Position numbers and translations under genes: made by a program | Source: Nocardia inohanensis NBRC 100128 | GTDB lineage: Bacteria; Actinomycetota; Actinomycetes; Mycobacteriales; Mycobacteriaceae | Direction: 5' to 3' | NCBI RefSeq assembly: GCF_001612945.1 | Contig: NZ_BDBK01000018.1 | Coordinates: 124,001 to 188,000, forward strand | Length of the DNA: 64,000 nucleotides | Shown here: piece after piece, positions 47,239 through 56,295 of the stretch | Position numbering within the stretch: the stretch's first letter is position 1 | How the letters are laid out: every line of letters starts with the position of its first letter | The notes under the pieces: model-generated | What the model saw: the letters and a program-made list of their open reading frames with translations, nothing else | The model's database searches: none | Told to the model about the DNA's origin: nothing

Positions 47239-49740
47239 GTGCGAGTAGCGCAATCCTGGCTGACCGAAATCTTGCAGCGCACCACCCCCGGCTGGTCGGT
47301 GACGCCGGAGGAGCTTGACGCCGGTTTCGTCCGGGTCGGGCTGGAGGTCGAAGAGGTCGATCCGGTGACCCCCATCGGCGGCGAGATCGAGCATCCGCTG
47401 GTGATCGGGCGGGTCGCCGAGATCACCGAGCTGACCGAGTTCAAGAAGCCGATCCGGTTCTGCAAGGTCGATGTCGGCAATCCGGAGCTTCAGGAAATCG
47501 TCTGTGGTGCAAGGAATTTCGCCGTCGGCGACCTGGTGGTCGTGGTGCTGCCCGGTGGTGAGCTGCCGGGCGGGTTCAAGATCTCGTCGCGGAAGACCTA
47601 CGGGCACACCAGCAACGGCATGATCTGCTCGGTCGCCGAGCTCGGCATCGGCAAGGACCACTCCGGCATCCTGGTGCTGGAGCCGGGCACCGCCGAGCCG
47701 GGCGCGGACGCCAATGTGGTTCTCGGCCTGAACGATACGGTCATCGAGCTGGCCATCACCCCGGACCGCGGCTACGCCTTCTCGGCGCGCGGCCTGGCCC
47801 GCGAGCTGGCTTGCGGTTTCGACCTGGAGTACAGCGATCCGGCGGTGCGCCTGCTGCCCGACTCCGATGCCGAAGCCTGGCCGGTGAAGATCGACCCCGA
47901 ATCGCTGTGCACCCGTTTCGCGGTGCGCCGGGTGACCGGGATCGATCCGAAGGCCGTGTCGCCGTGGTGGTTGCAGCGCCGCCTGCTGCTCTCGGGCGTG
48001 CGTCCCATCTCGCCCGCCGTGGACGTCACCAACTACGTGATGCTCGAGCTGGGCCAGCCGCTGCACGCGTTCGACACCGCCAAGGTCAACGGCGGCTTCG
48101 TGGTGCGGCGCGCCAACAAGGGCGAAACCCTGCGCACCCTCGACGAAGCCGAGCGCACCCTGGACGCCGAGGACGTGGTGATCGCCGACGATTCCGGCGT
48201 CATCTCCCTCGCGGGCATCATGGGCGGCGCGAGCACCGAGGTCGGCGCGGACTCCACCGACATCCTGCTCGAGGCCGCGACCTGGAATCCGGTCGCGGTC
48301 GCCCGCACCGCGCGCCGCCACAAGCTCGGCTCCGAGGCGAGCCGCCGCTTCGAACGCATCGTGGACCCCGAGGTGAACCTGGCCGCGCTCGATCGCGCCG
48401 CCACCCTGCTGGCCGAAATCGCCGGTGGCACCGTCGAATCCGTGCAGACCGACGTGCGCGTGCCCACCCCGGCCCCGCAGCCGATCAGCATGGACATCGA
48501 CCTGGCCGACCGCACCGCGGGCGTCCAGTACGAACGCGGCGCGGCCACCCGCCGGTTGCAGCAGGTCGGCTGCACCATCGAGGTCGGTGTCAGCGACACC
48601 GGGCACGGTCAGCTCGTCGTCACCCCGCCCACCTGGCGGCCCGACCTCACCCAGCCCGCCGATCTGGTCGAGGAGGTGCTGCGCCTGGAAGGGCTCGACA
48701 AGATCCCGTCCGTGCTGCCCACCGCCCCGGCCGGGCGCGGGCTGACCGCCGAACAGCGCCGTCGCCGCGCCGTCAGCAAGGCCGTCGCGTTCGAGGGCTG
48801 CGTCGAGGTCCCGGCCCCGGTCTTCATGTCCGGCACCGTCTTCGACACCTGGGGCCTGGCCGCCGACGACCCGCGCCGCAACACCATGCGGGTGCTCAAC
48901 CCCCTCGACGTCGATCGCGCCGAACTCTCCTCCACGCTGCTCCCGGGCCTGCTGGAGATCGCCGCGCGCAATATCTCCCGCGGCGAACGCGACCTCGCGA
49001 TCTACGCCATCGGTCAGGTCACCCTGTCCACCGGCAAGACCGGCGCGGTTGCTCCGCTGCCGGTCGACCGTCGCCCCACCGAGGATGAGATCGGCGTCCT
49101 GCTGGATTCGCTTCCGCTGCAACCGGTTCGGATCGGCGCCGTGCTCACCGGCAAGCGTGAACCGCGCGGGCCGTGGGGTCCGGGCCGTCCCGTCGAGGCC
49201 GCCGACGCCTTCGCGCTGGCGGATGCCATCGGCGACGCCGCCGGGCTGACCATCGAGCGTCGTGCCGTGGCGTACCTGCCGTGGCATCCGGGTCGCGGTG
49301 CGGAACTTCTCGTCGACGGCGTCGTCGTCGGTCACGCGGGCGAACTGCACCCGGCCGTGCTGGAGCGCTCGGGCCTGCCCCCGCGCACCTGCGCCATCGA
49401 ACTCGATCTCGATGCCCTGCCGCTGCGCGAAGTCCGTCCGGCCCCGGTCATCTCGGCCTTCCCGGCCGTCCTCCAGGACGTGTCGATCAGCGTCGAGAAG
49501 TCGGTCCCGGCCGCCACCGTGGAAGCCGCCCTGCGTTCCGGCGCGGGCGAACTCCTCGAAACAATCTCCTTGTTCGACGTCTACGAAGGCGCGCAGGCCG
49601 GCGAGGGCCGCAAATCCCTCACCTACGCCCTGCGCTTCCGCGCCACCGACCGGACGCTGACCGAGGACGAGGCCAGCGCGGCCCGCGACGCCGCCGTCGC
49701 CAAGGCCGCCGACACCGTCGGAGCGGTGCTGCGCGGATAG
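47239..49740 (+). CDS. pheT: Phenylalanyl-tRNA synthetase beta subunit
   Basis: The product is 833 aa. In order it has the EMAP/tRNA-binding domain (about 40-150; VGNPELQEIVCGARNF), B3/B4 editing domain, B5 domain (DLTQPADLVEEVLRLEGLDK), the inactive synthetase-like domain and the C-terminal ferredoxin-fold anticodon-binding domain (PVISAFPAVLQDVSISVEKS). The start MRVAQSWLTEIL matches other actinobacteria. GTG 47239 has GAGG at a distance. It is the last gene of the pheST operon. Confidence 0.97.
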   Translation: MRVAQSWLTEILQRTTPGWSVTPEELDAGFVRVGLEVEEVDPVTPIGGEIEHPLVIGRVAEITELTEFKKPIRFCKVDVGNPELQEIVCGARNFAVGDLVVVVLPGGELPGGFKISSRKTYGHTSNGMICSVAELGIGKDHSGILVLEPGTAEPGADANVVLGLNDTVIELAITPDRGYAFSARGLARELACGFDLEYSDPAVRLLPDSDAEAWPVKIDPESLCTRFAVRRVTGIDPKAVSPWWLQRRLLLSGVRPISPAVDVTNYVMLELGQPLHAFDTAKVNGGFVVRRANKGETLRTLDEAERTLDAEDVVIADDSGVISLAGIMGGASTEVGADSTDILLEAATWNPVAVARTARRHKLGSEASRRFERIVDPEVNLAALDRAATLLAEIAGGTVESVQTDVRVPTPAPQPISMDIDLADRTAGVQYERGAATRRLQQVGCTIEVGVSDTGHGQLVVTPPTWRPDLTQPADLVEEVLRLEGLDKIPSVLPTAPAGRGLTAEQRRRRAVSKAVAFEGCVEVPAPVFMSGTVFDTWGLAADDPRRNTMRVLNPLDVDRAELSSTLLPGLLEIAARNISRGERDLAIYAIGQVTLSTGKTGAVAPLPVDRRPTEDEIGVLLDSLPLQPVRIGAVLTGKREPRGPWGPGRPVEAADAFALADAIGDAAGLTIERRAVAYLPWHPGRGAELLVDGVVVGHAGELHPAVLERSGLPPRTCAIELDLDALPLREVRPAPVISAFPAVLQDVSISVEKSVPAATVEAALRSGAGELLETISLFDVYEGAQAGEGRKSLTYALRFRATDRTLTEDEASAARDAAVAKAADTVGAVLRG

Positions 49741-49750
49741 CGCGGAGATT

Positions 49751-49849
49751 GATAGCTATCTTGCTATCACCGAATGGTGTTGTCGCGTAGCATAGGCGGC
49801 ATCACCACGTGTGATGACTGAGGAGGATGGAGCGCTGCGGTAACAGCGC
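49751..49849. promoter_or_regulatory. Group of palindromes between pheT and the 38-aa gene
   Basis: Within 100 nt are the perfect palindrome GATAGCTATC (49751-49760), extended to GATAGC/GCTATC (49751-49768), a dyad ATCAC-N5-GTGAT (49801-49815) and a hairpin GCGCTG/CAGCGC (49832-49849). The last may terminate pheT. No convincing gene lies here. Confidence 0.5.
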
Positions 49850-49863
49850 CCCACCCGTACGGG

Positions 49864-49980
49864 CTACCTAAACCAACGAATCAGTCGGATCAGGCACAGG
49901 ACCCCGGCGACTGCGGCAGCGCCAATTGCGATGGATGCCCAGTCGATCGGGGTTTCCTGCTTCAAGGAATGTTTCCCCAT
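49864..49980 (-). CDS. Candidate 38-aa membrane peptide
   Basis: An ORF of 38 codons plus stop begins MGKHSLKQETPIDWAS and continues with one transmembrane helix (SIAIGAAAVAGVLCLIRLI) and ends RWFR. The mixture of a basic, charged N-terminus, one helix and a basic end is typical of single-pass small membrane proteins. A full AGGAGGTGA ribosome site lies at about 9 nt before the ATG. It is on the opposite strand to pheT and MFS genes in a 479-nt interval. The downstream side has dyads; upstream 49981-50219 has a GCCACC/GGTGGC hairpin (50028-50052). Confidence 0.55.
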   Translation of the reverse strand: MGKHSLKQETPIDWASIAIGAAAVAGVLCLIRLIRWFR

Positions 49981-50219
49981 AACCCGTCACCTCCTCTCTG
50001 GCGGGGCGGCGAGGATCAGGCCAGGCCGCCACCCCCCTCGAGAAGAGGTGGCCCAACCATACTTGCTGGCTATCAATCGCGGGTTGCTTTGGCGCGCTTG
50101 ATATTTCGATACCTTGCGGTCGGAAAGCGTCGTGATCGTAGACGGCATGCGGTCCAATTGGTGGGACGAATGTTTCGAAGGGGTGTAAGCGGGCGCATAG
50201 CCGGGTGCAGAATGCCTGG

Positions 50220-51551
50220 GTGGAATCTGATGTGGTGGGGCGCGCGACGCTGCGCAAGGTGACCCTGCGGCTGGTGCCGTTCCTGGGGTTGCTGTACTTC
50301 GTGAACTATCTGGACCGGGTGAATATCGGGTTCGCCGGGCCCAATGGCATGAAAGCCGATCTCGGATTGAGCGAGACGGCGTTCGGGTTCGCTTCGGGGA
50401 TCTTCTTCATCGGGTACCTGTTGCTGGAGGTGCCCAGCAATTTGGCGCTGCATCGGTTCGGGGCGCGGCGGTGGATTGCCCGAATCCTGTTGACGTGGGG
50501 GATCATTGCCTCCGCCATGGCATTCGTGCCCAACGGGACCATGCTCGTCGTGCTGCGGTTCCTGCTCGGCGTGGCGGAGGCCGGCTTCTTTCCGGGCATC
50601 CTGCTGTACCTGACCTATTGGTTCCCGCAACGGCATCGGGCGCGGATCGTGGCGCTGTTCATGACCGCCGTGCCGATCTCGACCGCCCTCGGCGCGACCC
50701 TGTCGAGCCTCATCCTGCAATACGGCGACGGTGTTTTCGGCCTGACGGGCTGGCGTTTCATGTTCCTGGTCGAGGGTCTCCCTTCGCTGGTGCTCGCGGC
50801 CGTCACCTGGTGGTACCTGACCGATCGCCCCGATCAGGCGAGCTGGCTCGAACCTGCCGAAAGGCAATGGCTGGCAGCGGAACTCGAAGCCGAGCAGGCG
50901 AAAGCCGAAGCGGCCGAGCACTGGACGCTGCGGAAGGCGTTGACTCATCCGCGGATCATCGGGTTGGCGCTGGTGTACGGCGGCATCGTTTACGGGCTGT
51001 ACGCGCTCGGGTTCTTCCTGCCGACCATCATCAACGGATTCCAGGAGCAGTTCGGCACGCACTATTCGGTGGTGCAGCGCGGGCTGATCAATGCGGTGCC
51101 GTATGTGATCGGCGCGGTGGTCATGGTGTGGTGGAGTCGCCATGGTGACCGCACCGGGGAGCGGGCCTGGCATGTGGCGCTGCCCGCCCTGGCCGGCGGT
51201 CTCGCGATTCCGGTGACGCTGTATCTGGGTAATCCGTTCGCCGCCATGGTCGCGGTGACCGTGTGTGCGGTGGGCGTGCTCGCCGCGCTGCCTACTTTCT
51301 GGGCGTTGCCCAGCACTTTCCTGTCCGGCGCGGCCGCCGCGGGTGGTATCGCGCTGATCAATTCCATCGGCAATATCAGCGGCTTCGCGGCCCCGTATGT
51401 GACCGGCTGGCTCAAGGATTGGACCGGCACCCAGAAGGCCGGTCTGTGGGTGGTCGGCGCGGCCATGATCGGCTCCGCGCTCGGCGTGCTGCTGCTGTGG
51501 CGCGGCACGCGGTCGAACGCGGTGGGTGAGCGCGCGGCCGAGGCAGGGTAA
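50220..51551 (+). CDS. ACS-type MFS transporter
   Basis: The product is 443 aa with 12 predicted transmembrane helices. The anion-cation symporter pattern is clear: LGLLYFVNYLDRVNIGFAGP, EVPSNLALHRFGARRWIARI and GVAEAGFFPGILLYLTYWFP. The family imports organic acids such as gluconate, tartrate, phthalate or pantothenate. GTG 50220 follows CAGAAT (50208-50213) by 6 nt, so a leaderless start is favoured; GTG 50205 is upstream of the expected transcript start. It ends 9 nt before a hydrolase gene, so the two are one operon. Confidence 0.9.
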   Translation: MESDVVGRATLRKVTLRLVPFLGLLYFVNYLDRVNIGFAGPNGMKADLGLSETAFGFASGIFFIGYLLLEVPSNLALHRFGARRWIARILLTWGIIASAMAFVPNGTMLVVLRFLLGVAEAGFFPGILLYLTYWFPQRHRARIVALFMTAVPISTALGATLSSLILQYGDGVFGLTGWRFMFLVEGLPSLVLAAVTWWYLTDRPDQASWLEPAERQWLAAELEAEQAKAEAAEHWTLRKALTHPRIIGLALVYGGIVYGLYALGFFLPTIINGFQEQFGTHYSVVQRGLINAVPYVIGAVVMVWWSRHGDRTGERAWHVALPALAGGLAIPVTLYLGNPFAAMVAVTVCAVGVLAALPTFWALPSTFLSGAAAAGGIALINSIGNISGFAAPYVTGWLKDWTGTQKAGLWVVGAAMIGSALGVLLLWRGTRSNAVGERAAEAG

Positions 51552-51560
51552 GAAAGGAGC

Positions 51561-52319
51561 ATGCGGCATCCGGCGACCCCCATCCTCAATGCGCTGACCT
51601 ATATGCCGGATCGGCGGATAGTGGCGACTCCCCAGCAGTTCGGGCTCGCCTACGAGGACCTCACGCTGACCACCGCCGACGGGCAGACCGTCAACGCGTG
51701 GTTCGTACGGGCGGCGGGGAAACCGTTGGCGCACTTGCTGTTCGCGCACGGGAACGCGGGGAATATCGGTGACCGTTCACCGGTGCTGGCCATGTTGTCC
51801 GCGGTGGGTTTCGACGTGCTGGTCTTCGACTATCGCGGATACGGTCGCAGCAGCGGCCGGCCCAGTGAAGCGGGCACCTATCTGGATGCGCGCGCGGCTC
51901 GCGAAGCACTGCTCGCCCAGCCGGGTATCGACCCGGAACGTGTTGTGTACCTGGGGAAGTCGCTCGGCGGCGGGGTGATGACGGAGCTCGCCACCGCGTA
52001 CGAACCCGCCGGGCTGGTGCTCATGTCCACCTTCACCGGCCTGCGCGATGCGGCGGGCGCGGTCTATCCGATCCTGCCGAAGCGGCTCGTACCCGACGCC
52101 TATCCCTCCCTGAAACGCATCCGCCAACTGCACTGCCCGGTCCTGATCATGCACGGCGAAGCCGACGAGATGCTCCCCGTGGCGATGGGCCGCGCCCTGT
52201 TCGCCGCCGCCCCCGAACCGAAGGAGCTGGTTGTGTATCCGGGCGCCGGCCACAACGATCTGATCGGAATCCCGGGGTGGCCGCAAACCGTAGCGGCCTG
52301 GGTCGCGGGGCTTGCGTAG
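51561..52319 (+). CDS. Alpha/beta hydrolase (BEM46-like)
   Basis: The product is 252 aa. The serine nucleophile is in YLGKSLGGGVM, the acid in HGEADEMLPVAMG and the histidine in YPGAGHNDLIG. The oxyanion region is FAHGNAGNIGDRS. It is a soluble esterase or peptidase-like hydrolase of unknown substrate. AAAGGAGC precedes the ATG. It follows the MFS gene by 9 nt; the transported substrate may be an ester. Confidence 0.9.
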   Translation: MRHPATPILNALTYMPDRRIVATPQQFGLAYEDLTLTTADGQTVNAWFVRAAGKPLAHLLFAHGNAGNIGDRSPVLAMLSAVGFDVLVFDYRGYGRSSGRPSEAGTYLDARAAREALLAQPGIDPERVVYLGKSLGGGVMTELATAYEPAGLVLMSTFTGLRDAAGAVYPILPKRLVPDAYPSLKRIRQLHCPVLIMHGEADEMLPVAMGRALFAAAPEPKELVVYPGAGHNDLIGIPGWPQTVAAWVAGLA

Positions 52320-52328
52320 CCTGGCTGC

Positions 52329-52838
52329 ATGAGCCATGCCGAAGGACTTGCTGCCGAATTGGGGAAGTTGCCGGATGCCGAGCTGGCCGCGGTGGTCGGA
52401 GCGGCGACGGACGGCCGGGCCGGATTGGCGGCGCTGCACGAGGTGGCGCTCTCGGTGGCGGCCACCGTGGGTCATGCCCCCAATGTCGATGATGTGATGC
52501 CTGCCACGTCCCCGCCGCTCGGATCGCCGCGCGCCCTGGTGACCGATACGTTCCAGCAGGTGGGGACCGGTCCGGTGGTCGATGCCGAGCTGGTACCACC
52601 GGCGGGTATGCCGTCCGCGCCGGGTGCCGGCGGGTATGCGAACAACGGTGTCCCTACTTTCGAGTCAGTTCGCGATAAGGTCGAGCAGCGCTACGGCACC
52701 GCGCAGGGGATGAGCGAACTGGATTCGCAGACGCCGGTGGGCCGCAGCGTGGAGGAACAGTGGGACGCGCGGGAGAAAGCCGCGCGGGAGCGCCTGGAAC
52801 AGATTCGGAAGTCGGTGCACGGCAACGACAAGGACTGA
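52329..52838 (+). CDS. Unknown protein, 169 aa
   Basis: I do not recognise the family. It is soluble, with an Ala-rich N-terminus (residues 1-50), a Pro/Gly-rich centre and a charged helical C-terminus (SVEEQWDAREKAARERLEQI). TAGCCT (52317-52322) ends 6 nt before ATG 52329 and overlaps the hydrolase stop, so it has its own leaderless promoter. It is followed by another unknown gene 27 nt later, and the two may act together. Confidence 0.65.
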   Translation: MSHAEGLAAELGKLPDAELAAVVGAATDGRAGLAALHEVALSVAATVGHAPNVDDVMPATSPPLGSPRALVTDTFQQVGTGPVVDAELVPPAGMPSAPGAGGYANNGVPTFESVRDKVEQRYGTAQGMSELDSQTPVGRSVEEQWDAREKAARERLEQIRKSVHGNDKD

Positions 52839-52865
52839 CATCCGGGGCTCCGTCTTATCGGATGG

Positions 52866-53906
52866 GTGGAAACTGTGACCGAGCCACGGGAAATCGCCGA
52901 GCGGCTGCTCGACCTGCAAGTTGACTGGATCGTGTCGGAGGTGTCGGGGGAGCGTTTCGCCGAGGTCATCGCGCGCGACACCGACGCCGTCATCGGCGTC
53001 GCCGACACCATCGTCTTCCGCGACGTGGTGGGGATCGATCAGGCCAAGGAGACCGTCGCGACGATCATCGACCTGATCGGTGGTTCGCCGGTGCTGGGCG
53101 AGATGGTCGGCTCGCTGGCCGATACGCTCTACGGCGAGATCGCCACCAACAAGGACTACACCCTGGGCGATGTGGTCGAGCGCGAGCCGGTGGAGCAGCT
53201 GCTGGAGAAGATCTTCGGCATGCATCAGGCGCAGGAGCGGATCCTGGAGCGCCTCACCGAGAGCCCGCTCATCGCCACCGTGGCCGCCAAGTTCGTGGAC
53301 AAGCTGGTCGACGATCTGATGGAGGCCAACAAGCAGATGGCCTCCAAGATCCCGGGCGTGGGCTCGCTGGTGTCGATGGGCACCAATGCCGCCAAGTCGG
53401 CGCGCAAGGCCGCGGAGAAGGCGGGCGGCTCCTTCATCGGCGAAATGGCCGGTAAGGGTGCGCAATTCGCGCTCAAGCGGACCAATAACGCCATTCGCGA
53501 AATGCTTCGGGACGCGCCCGTGCACGACGCGGCCATGGAGTTCTGGGATCTGCACGCGGGTGAGCCGGTCGCCGGTCTGCGCGAATACCTTTCGCAGCAG
53601 GACCTGGTGGATCTGGCGCTGATCATCTACCGGATCGCGCTGACCACGCGTGAGAAGGAGTACTTCGGCGTGCTGGTCGATCAGGGCGTGGAGGTGTTCT
53701 TCGAGAAGTACGGGGATCACACGCTGGGCGCCATGCTGCCGGAGCTGGGGCTTTCGGGCGAGTCGATCGCCAACGAGATCCTGCGTTACGGTCCGGCCGT
53801 GGTGGAGGCCGCCAAGCGTAACGGCGTGCTGGCCAAGCTGGTTCGGGAGCGGCTCGAGCCGTTCTTCCTGTCGGAGCCGGTGCTCGCGGCCATCGCCGGG
53901 AAGTAG
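52866..53906 (+). CDS. Unknown helical protein, 346 aa
   Basis: I do not recognise the family. The protein is nearly all helix and without transmembrane segments. Motifs include TVATIIDLIGGSPVLGEMVG, GDVVEREPVEQLLEKIFGM, PGVGSLVSMGTNAAKSARKA and REYLSQQDLVDLALIIYRI. GTG 52866 has TCTTAT about 7 nt upstream, so it may be leaderless. It ends at a strong terminator. Similar proteins occur in nocardiae and rhodococci, as I recall, without known function. Confidence 0.65.
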   Translation: METVTEPREIAERLLDLQVDWIVSEVSGERFAEVIARDTDAVIGVADTIVFRDVVGIDQAKETVATIIDLIGGSPVLGEMVGSLADTLYGEIATNKDYTLGDVVEREPVEQLLEKIFGMHQAQERILERLTESPLIATVAAKFVDKLVDDLMEANKQMASKIPGVGSLVSMGTNAAKSARKAAEKAGGSFIGEMAGKGAQFALKRTNNAIREMLRDAPVHDAAMEFWDLHAGEPVAGLREYLSQQDLVDLALIIYRIALTTREKEYFGVLVDQGVEVFFEKYGDHTLGAMLPELGLSGESIANEILRYGPAVVEAAKRNGVLAKLVRERLEPFFLSEPVLAAIAGK

Positions 53907-53915
53907 TTCGATACG

Positions 53916-53954
53916 ACGCCGGGCCGCACCCTCGAAAGGCGTGCGGCCCGGCGT
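53916..53954 (+). terminator. Bidirectional terminator
   Basis: ACGCCGGGCCGCAC (53916-53929) pairs perfectly with GTGCGGCCCGGCGT (53941-53954), followed by TCTT. It separates the unknown protein from the convergent ridA. Confidence 0.9.
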
Positions 53955-53964
53955 TCTTCGTTGG

Positions 53965-54375
53965 TCAGTTCTCGACGATTGCGATGCCGTCGATCTCGAC
54001 CAGCATCTCCGCGCGCGGCAGCCCGGTGAAAACCGTGGTGCGGCTGGGCAATACGCCGCCCGGGCTGGTGTGCTCGGTGACGAACTTGCCGTACGCCTCG
54101 TTCATGATCGGGAAGTCCTCCCGCTTGGTGAGGTACACCCGCAGCATCACCACATCGTCGAAGCTCGCCCCGCCGGCCTCGACGATCGCCTTCACGTTCT
54201 CCAGCGTCCGGATCGTCTGCGCCGCAACATCACCCGGGTACAGGTACTCGCCGGTCACCGGATCGACCGGCCCCTGCCCGGAGACCTGCACGAACGGCCC
54301 CTTGCGCACCCCCTGGGAGAAGGTGTGCGCGGGTGCGGGCGCGTTCTCGGTGCGGATGGCGACTTTCTCGGTCAT
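53965..54375 (-). CDS. ridA: RidA-family reactive enamine/imine deaminase
   Basis: The product is 136 aa. The family motifs are VQVSGQGPVDPVTGEY, TIRTLENVKAIVEAGGASFD and the catalytic arginine in LPSRTTVFTGLP. RidA hydrolyses the enamine or imine intermediates released by PLP enzymes. AAAGG lies 6 nt before the ATG. It is the last gene of the kdgK-iclR-ridA operon, which faces the PLP deaminase gene across the operator. It would clear the enamine formed by that deaminase. Confidence 0.93.
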   Translation of the reverse strand: MTEKVAIRTENAPAPAHTFSQGVRKGPFVQVSGQGPVDPVTGEYLYPGDVAAQTIRTLENVKAIVEAGGASFDDVVMLRVYLTKREDFPIMNEAYGKFVTEHTSPGGVLPSRTTVFTGLPRAEMLVEIDGIAIVEN

Positions 54376-54385
54376 ACGGTGCCTT

Positions 54386-55141
54386 TCACTTCTCGGGGCT
54401 CGGACTCCAGCCGAGCTCGGTGGATACGGCCTCGCCCGTTGCCCGCACGCGGGGCAGCAGCTCGAGGACCTGGTCGTGATCGAGCAGCATGTCCGGCACC
54501 GACATGGACAGCGCGGCGACGACCGCGCCGGTGCCATTGCGAATCGGGACGGCCACGCAGTTGATGAAGCTCTCGTGCTCCTCGTGGTCCTCGGCGAAGC
54601 CTTGGGACGCAACGAGTTCCAGCTCCGCCAGGTACTGCTCGGGATTGCGGATGGTGCGTTCGGTGAATTTGCGATATTCGAGCCGCTGCGCGATCCCCGC
54701 CCACTGCTCGCGGGGTAGCCCGGCCACCAGTATTTTGCCGACCGCCGTGCAGTGCAGGGCGGCGGGGCGGCCGATCCGCGAGTACATGCGCACGCTGTGG
54801 GTGGCGTCGAGTTTGTCGATGTACACGGCTTCACCGGATTCGTAGGTGGCCAGATGCACGGTCTGCCCGGTGTCGTGGTTCAGCGCGGCCAGATGCGGGC
54901 GCGCGATGGTGCGCACGTCCCGGCCTTCCAGCGAGTGGTTGGCCAGTTCGAACAGCCGGGTGCCGAGCCGGTAGCGGTGTTCGCTGTCGTGGGTGACGAA
55001 GCGCTCCGCCTCCATGGTCTGCAACAGCCGCAGCACCGTGGATTTGTGCACGCCGAGCGTAACCGCCAGCTGGTCCAGGGATTTCGGCTCTTCGCCGAGC
55101 TGGACCAGGAGGGTGAGGGCGCGCTGGAGACTCTGGCTCAT
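54386..55141 (-). CDS. IclR-family regulator of the catabolic cluster
   Basis: The product is 251 aa. The winged helix-turn-helix is SLDQLAVTLGVHKSTVLRLL. The C-terminal ligand domain has LNHDTGQTVHLATYESGEAV, VRMYSRIGRPAALHCTAVGK and the end-of-domain GTGAVVAALSMSVPD. ATG 55141 overlaps the kinase stop (ATGA). It resembles KdgR regulators, whose ligand is KDG or KDPG. It probably binds the dyads at 56240-56265 and controls both divergent operons. Confidence 0.92.
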   Translation of the reverse strand: MSQSLQRALTLLVQLGEEPKSLDQLAVTLGVHKSTVLRLLQTMEAERFVTHDSEHRYRLGTRLFELANHSLEGRDVRTIARPHLAALNHDTGQTVHLATYESGEAVYIDKLDATHSVRMYSRIGRPAALHCTAVGKILVAGLPREQWAGIAQRLEYRKFTERTIRNPEQYLAELELVASQGFAEDHEEHESFINCVAVPIRNGTGAVVAALSMSVPDMLLDHDQVLELLPRVRATGEAVSTELGWSPSPEK

Positions 55142-56208
55142 GAGCCCACATTCTCGGGTACGGCCGCGAAGGTGCGGTAATGCATGCCCGCCCATTCGTC
55201 GGCGCTGACGGCGGCGAGGGATTCGAGCAGGGCGAGCGGCGGTAATTCGGCGACATCGCCGGTGCCGGTGAGGGCCGCCGCCGCGCACAGGTGGCCGAAG
55301 CGCAGGAGCTGCTCGTGCGGGCGGCCCTGGAGCAGGGCGGCGAGGTAGCCGCCCGCGAAAGCGTCTCCCGCGCCGATTCTTTCGGTGACTTCGAGGGTGA
55401 GCGCCGGGACTTCCAGGCGTTCACCGCCGAGGAATCCGGTGACGGAGTGTTTGTCGTTCTTGACGATCAGGTGGCGGGGTTCGGGGAAGGCGGCGCGCAG
55501 CTGATCGGCGTCCTCGAGGCCGAAGACGGCGAGGGCCTCGTCCGCGCCGAGGAACACCACGTCACTGCCGCGAATGTGTTCGGCCAGGATGTCGGCGGCG
55601 ACGGCGGCGCGCTTATCCCACAGTGCCGCGCGGTAATTCAGGTCGAAGCTGATCAATCGGCCGTCGCGCGGGTGCGCCAGCAGGGCTTCGGTGAGCGCGG
55701 TGGCGGTGGGGGAGAGCGCGGTGGTGATGCCGGTGAAGTGGATGAGCCCGGCCCCGCCGAGCAGGGCATGCGCCGATTCGAGATCGGCGGGGGAGAGGGC
55801 GCTTGCGGCGGAACCGGTGCGGTAGTACAGCATTCGGCTGGCTCCGGCGGGCAGATCGTGCGGGCGACCCGAACCGCTGCCGCGTTCCTTCACGTACACG
55901 GCGGTCGGCCGAGCCGGATCGACGGTCACCGCGGAGGTGTCCACCCCGCGTTCGGCGAGCTGCCGCACCAGGTATCGCCCGAACCCGTCATCGCCCACCC
56001 GGGAAACCCAGGCCGTCGGCACGCCCAGCTGGGTGAGCACCCCCGCCACATTCGCCTCGGCCCCCGCCGCGCCGCGCTCGAAGACCGGCGAATCCTCCAG
56101 CGGCCCGGGACGCGCGATCAACACCGCGAGTCCCTCGCCCACGGTGACGGCCTGCGCGGTCGGCTGGATCACACCGATCTCCTTCGAATGCTTGCGGCTT
56201 TCGGACAT
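55138..56208 (-). CDS. kdgK: 2-keto-3-deoxygluconate kinase-like PfkB sugar kinase
   Basis: The product is 356 aa. The PfkB signatures are GAAGAEANVAGVLTQLG near the N-terminus and VTERIGAGDAFAGGYLAALL near the C-terminus, with the catalytic aspartate in GAGDAF. The family includes KDG kinase. The neighbouring KDPG aldolase and IclR regulator support that reaction. TAGTCT lies 7 nt before ATG 56208, so the transcript is probably leaderless. It heads the kdgK-iclR-ridA operon. Confidence 0.88.
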   Translation of the reverse strand: MSESRKHSKEIGVIQPTAQAVTVGEGLAVLIARPGPLEDSPVFERGAAGAEANVAGVLTQLGVPTAWVSRVGDDGFGRYLVRQLAERGVDTSAVTVDPARPTAVYVKERGSGSGRPHDLPAGASRMLYYRTGSAASALSPADLESAHALLGGAGLIHFTGITTALSPTATALTEALLAHPRDGRLISFDLNYRAALWDKRAAVAADILAEHIRGSDVVFLGADEALAVFGLEDADQLRAAFPEPRHLIVKNDKHSVTGFLGGERLEVPALTLEVTERIGAGDAFAGGYLAALLQGRPHEQLLRFGHLCAAAALTGTGDVAELPPLALLESLAAVSADEWAGMHYRTFAAVPENVGS

Positions 56209-56239
56209 TACGTGCAGACTAACCACGAGAAACACGATG

Positions 56240-56265
56240 TGCAACAAGCGTTGCAAATTATGCAA
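56240..56265. promoter_or_regulatory. IclR-type operators between divergent operons
   Basis: TGCAAC-N4-GTTGCA (56240-56255) is a perfect 16-bp dyad. It overlaps TTGCA-N5-TGCAA (56251-56265). Both lie in the 87-nt spacer between the kdgK and deaminase starts. Confidence 0.75.
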
Positions 56266-56295
56266 TGCAGATTTGCTCTGATTGGAAGGAGCGTC

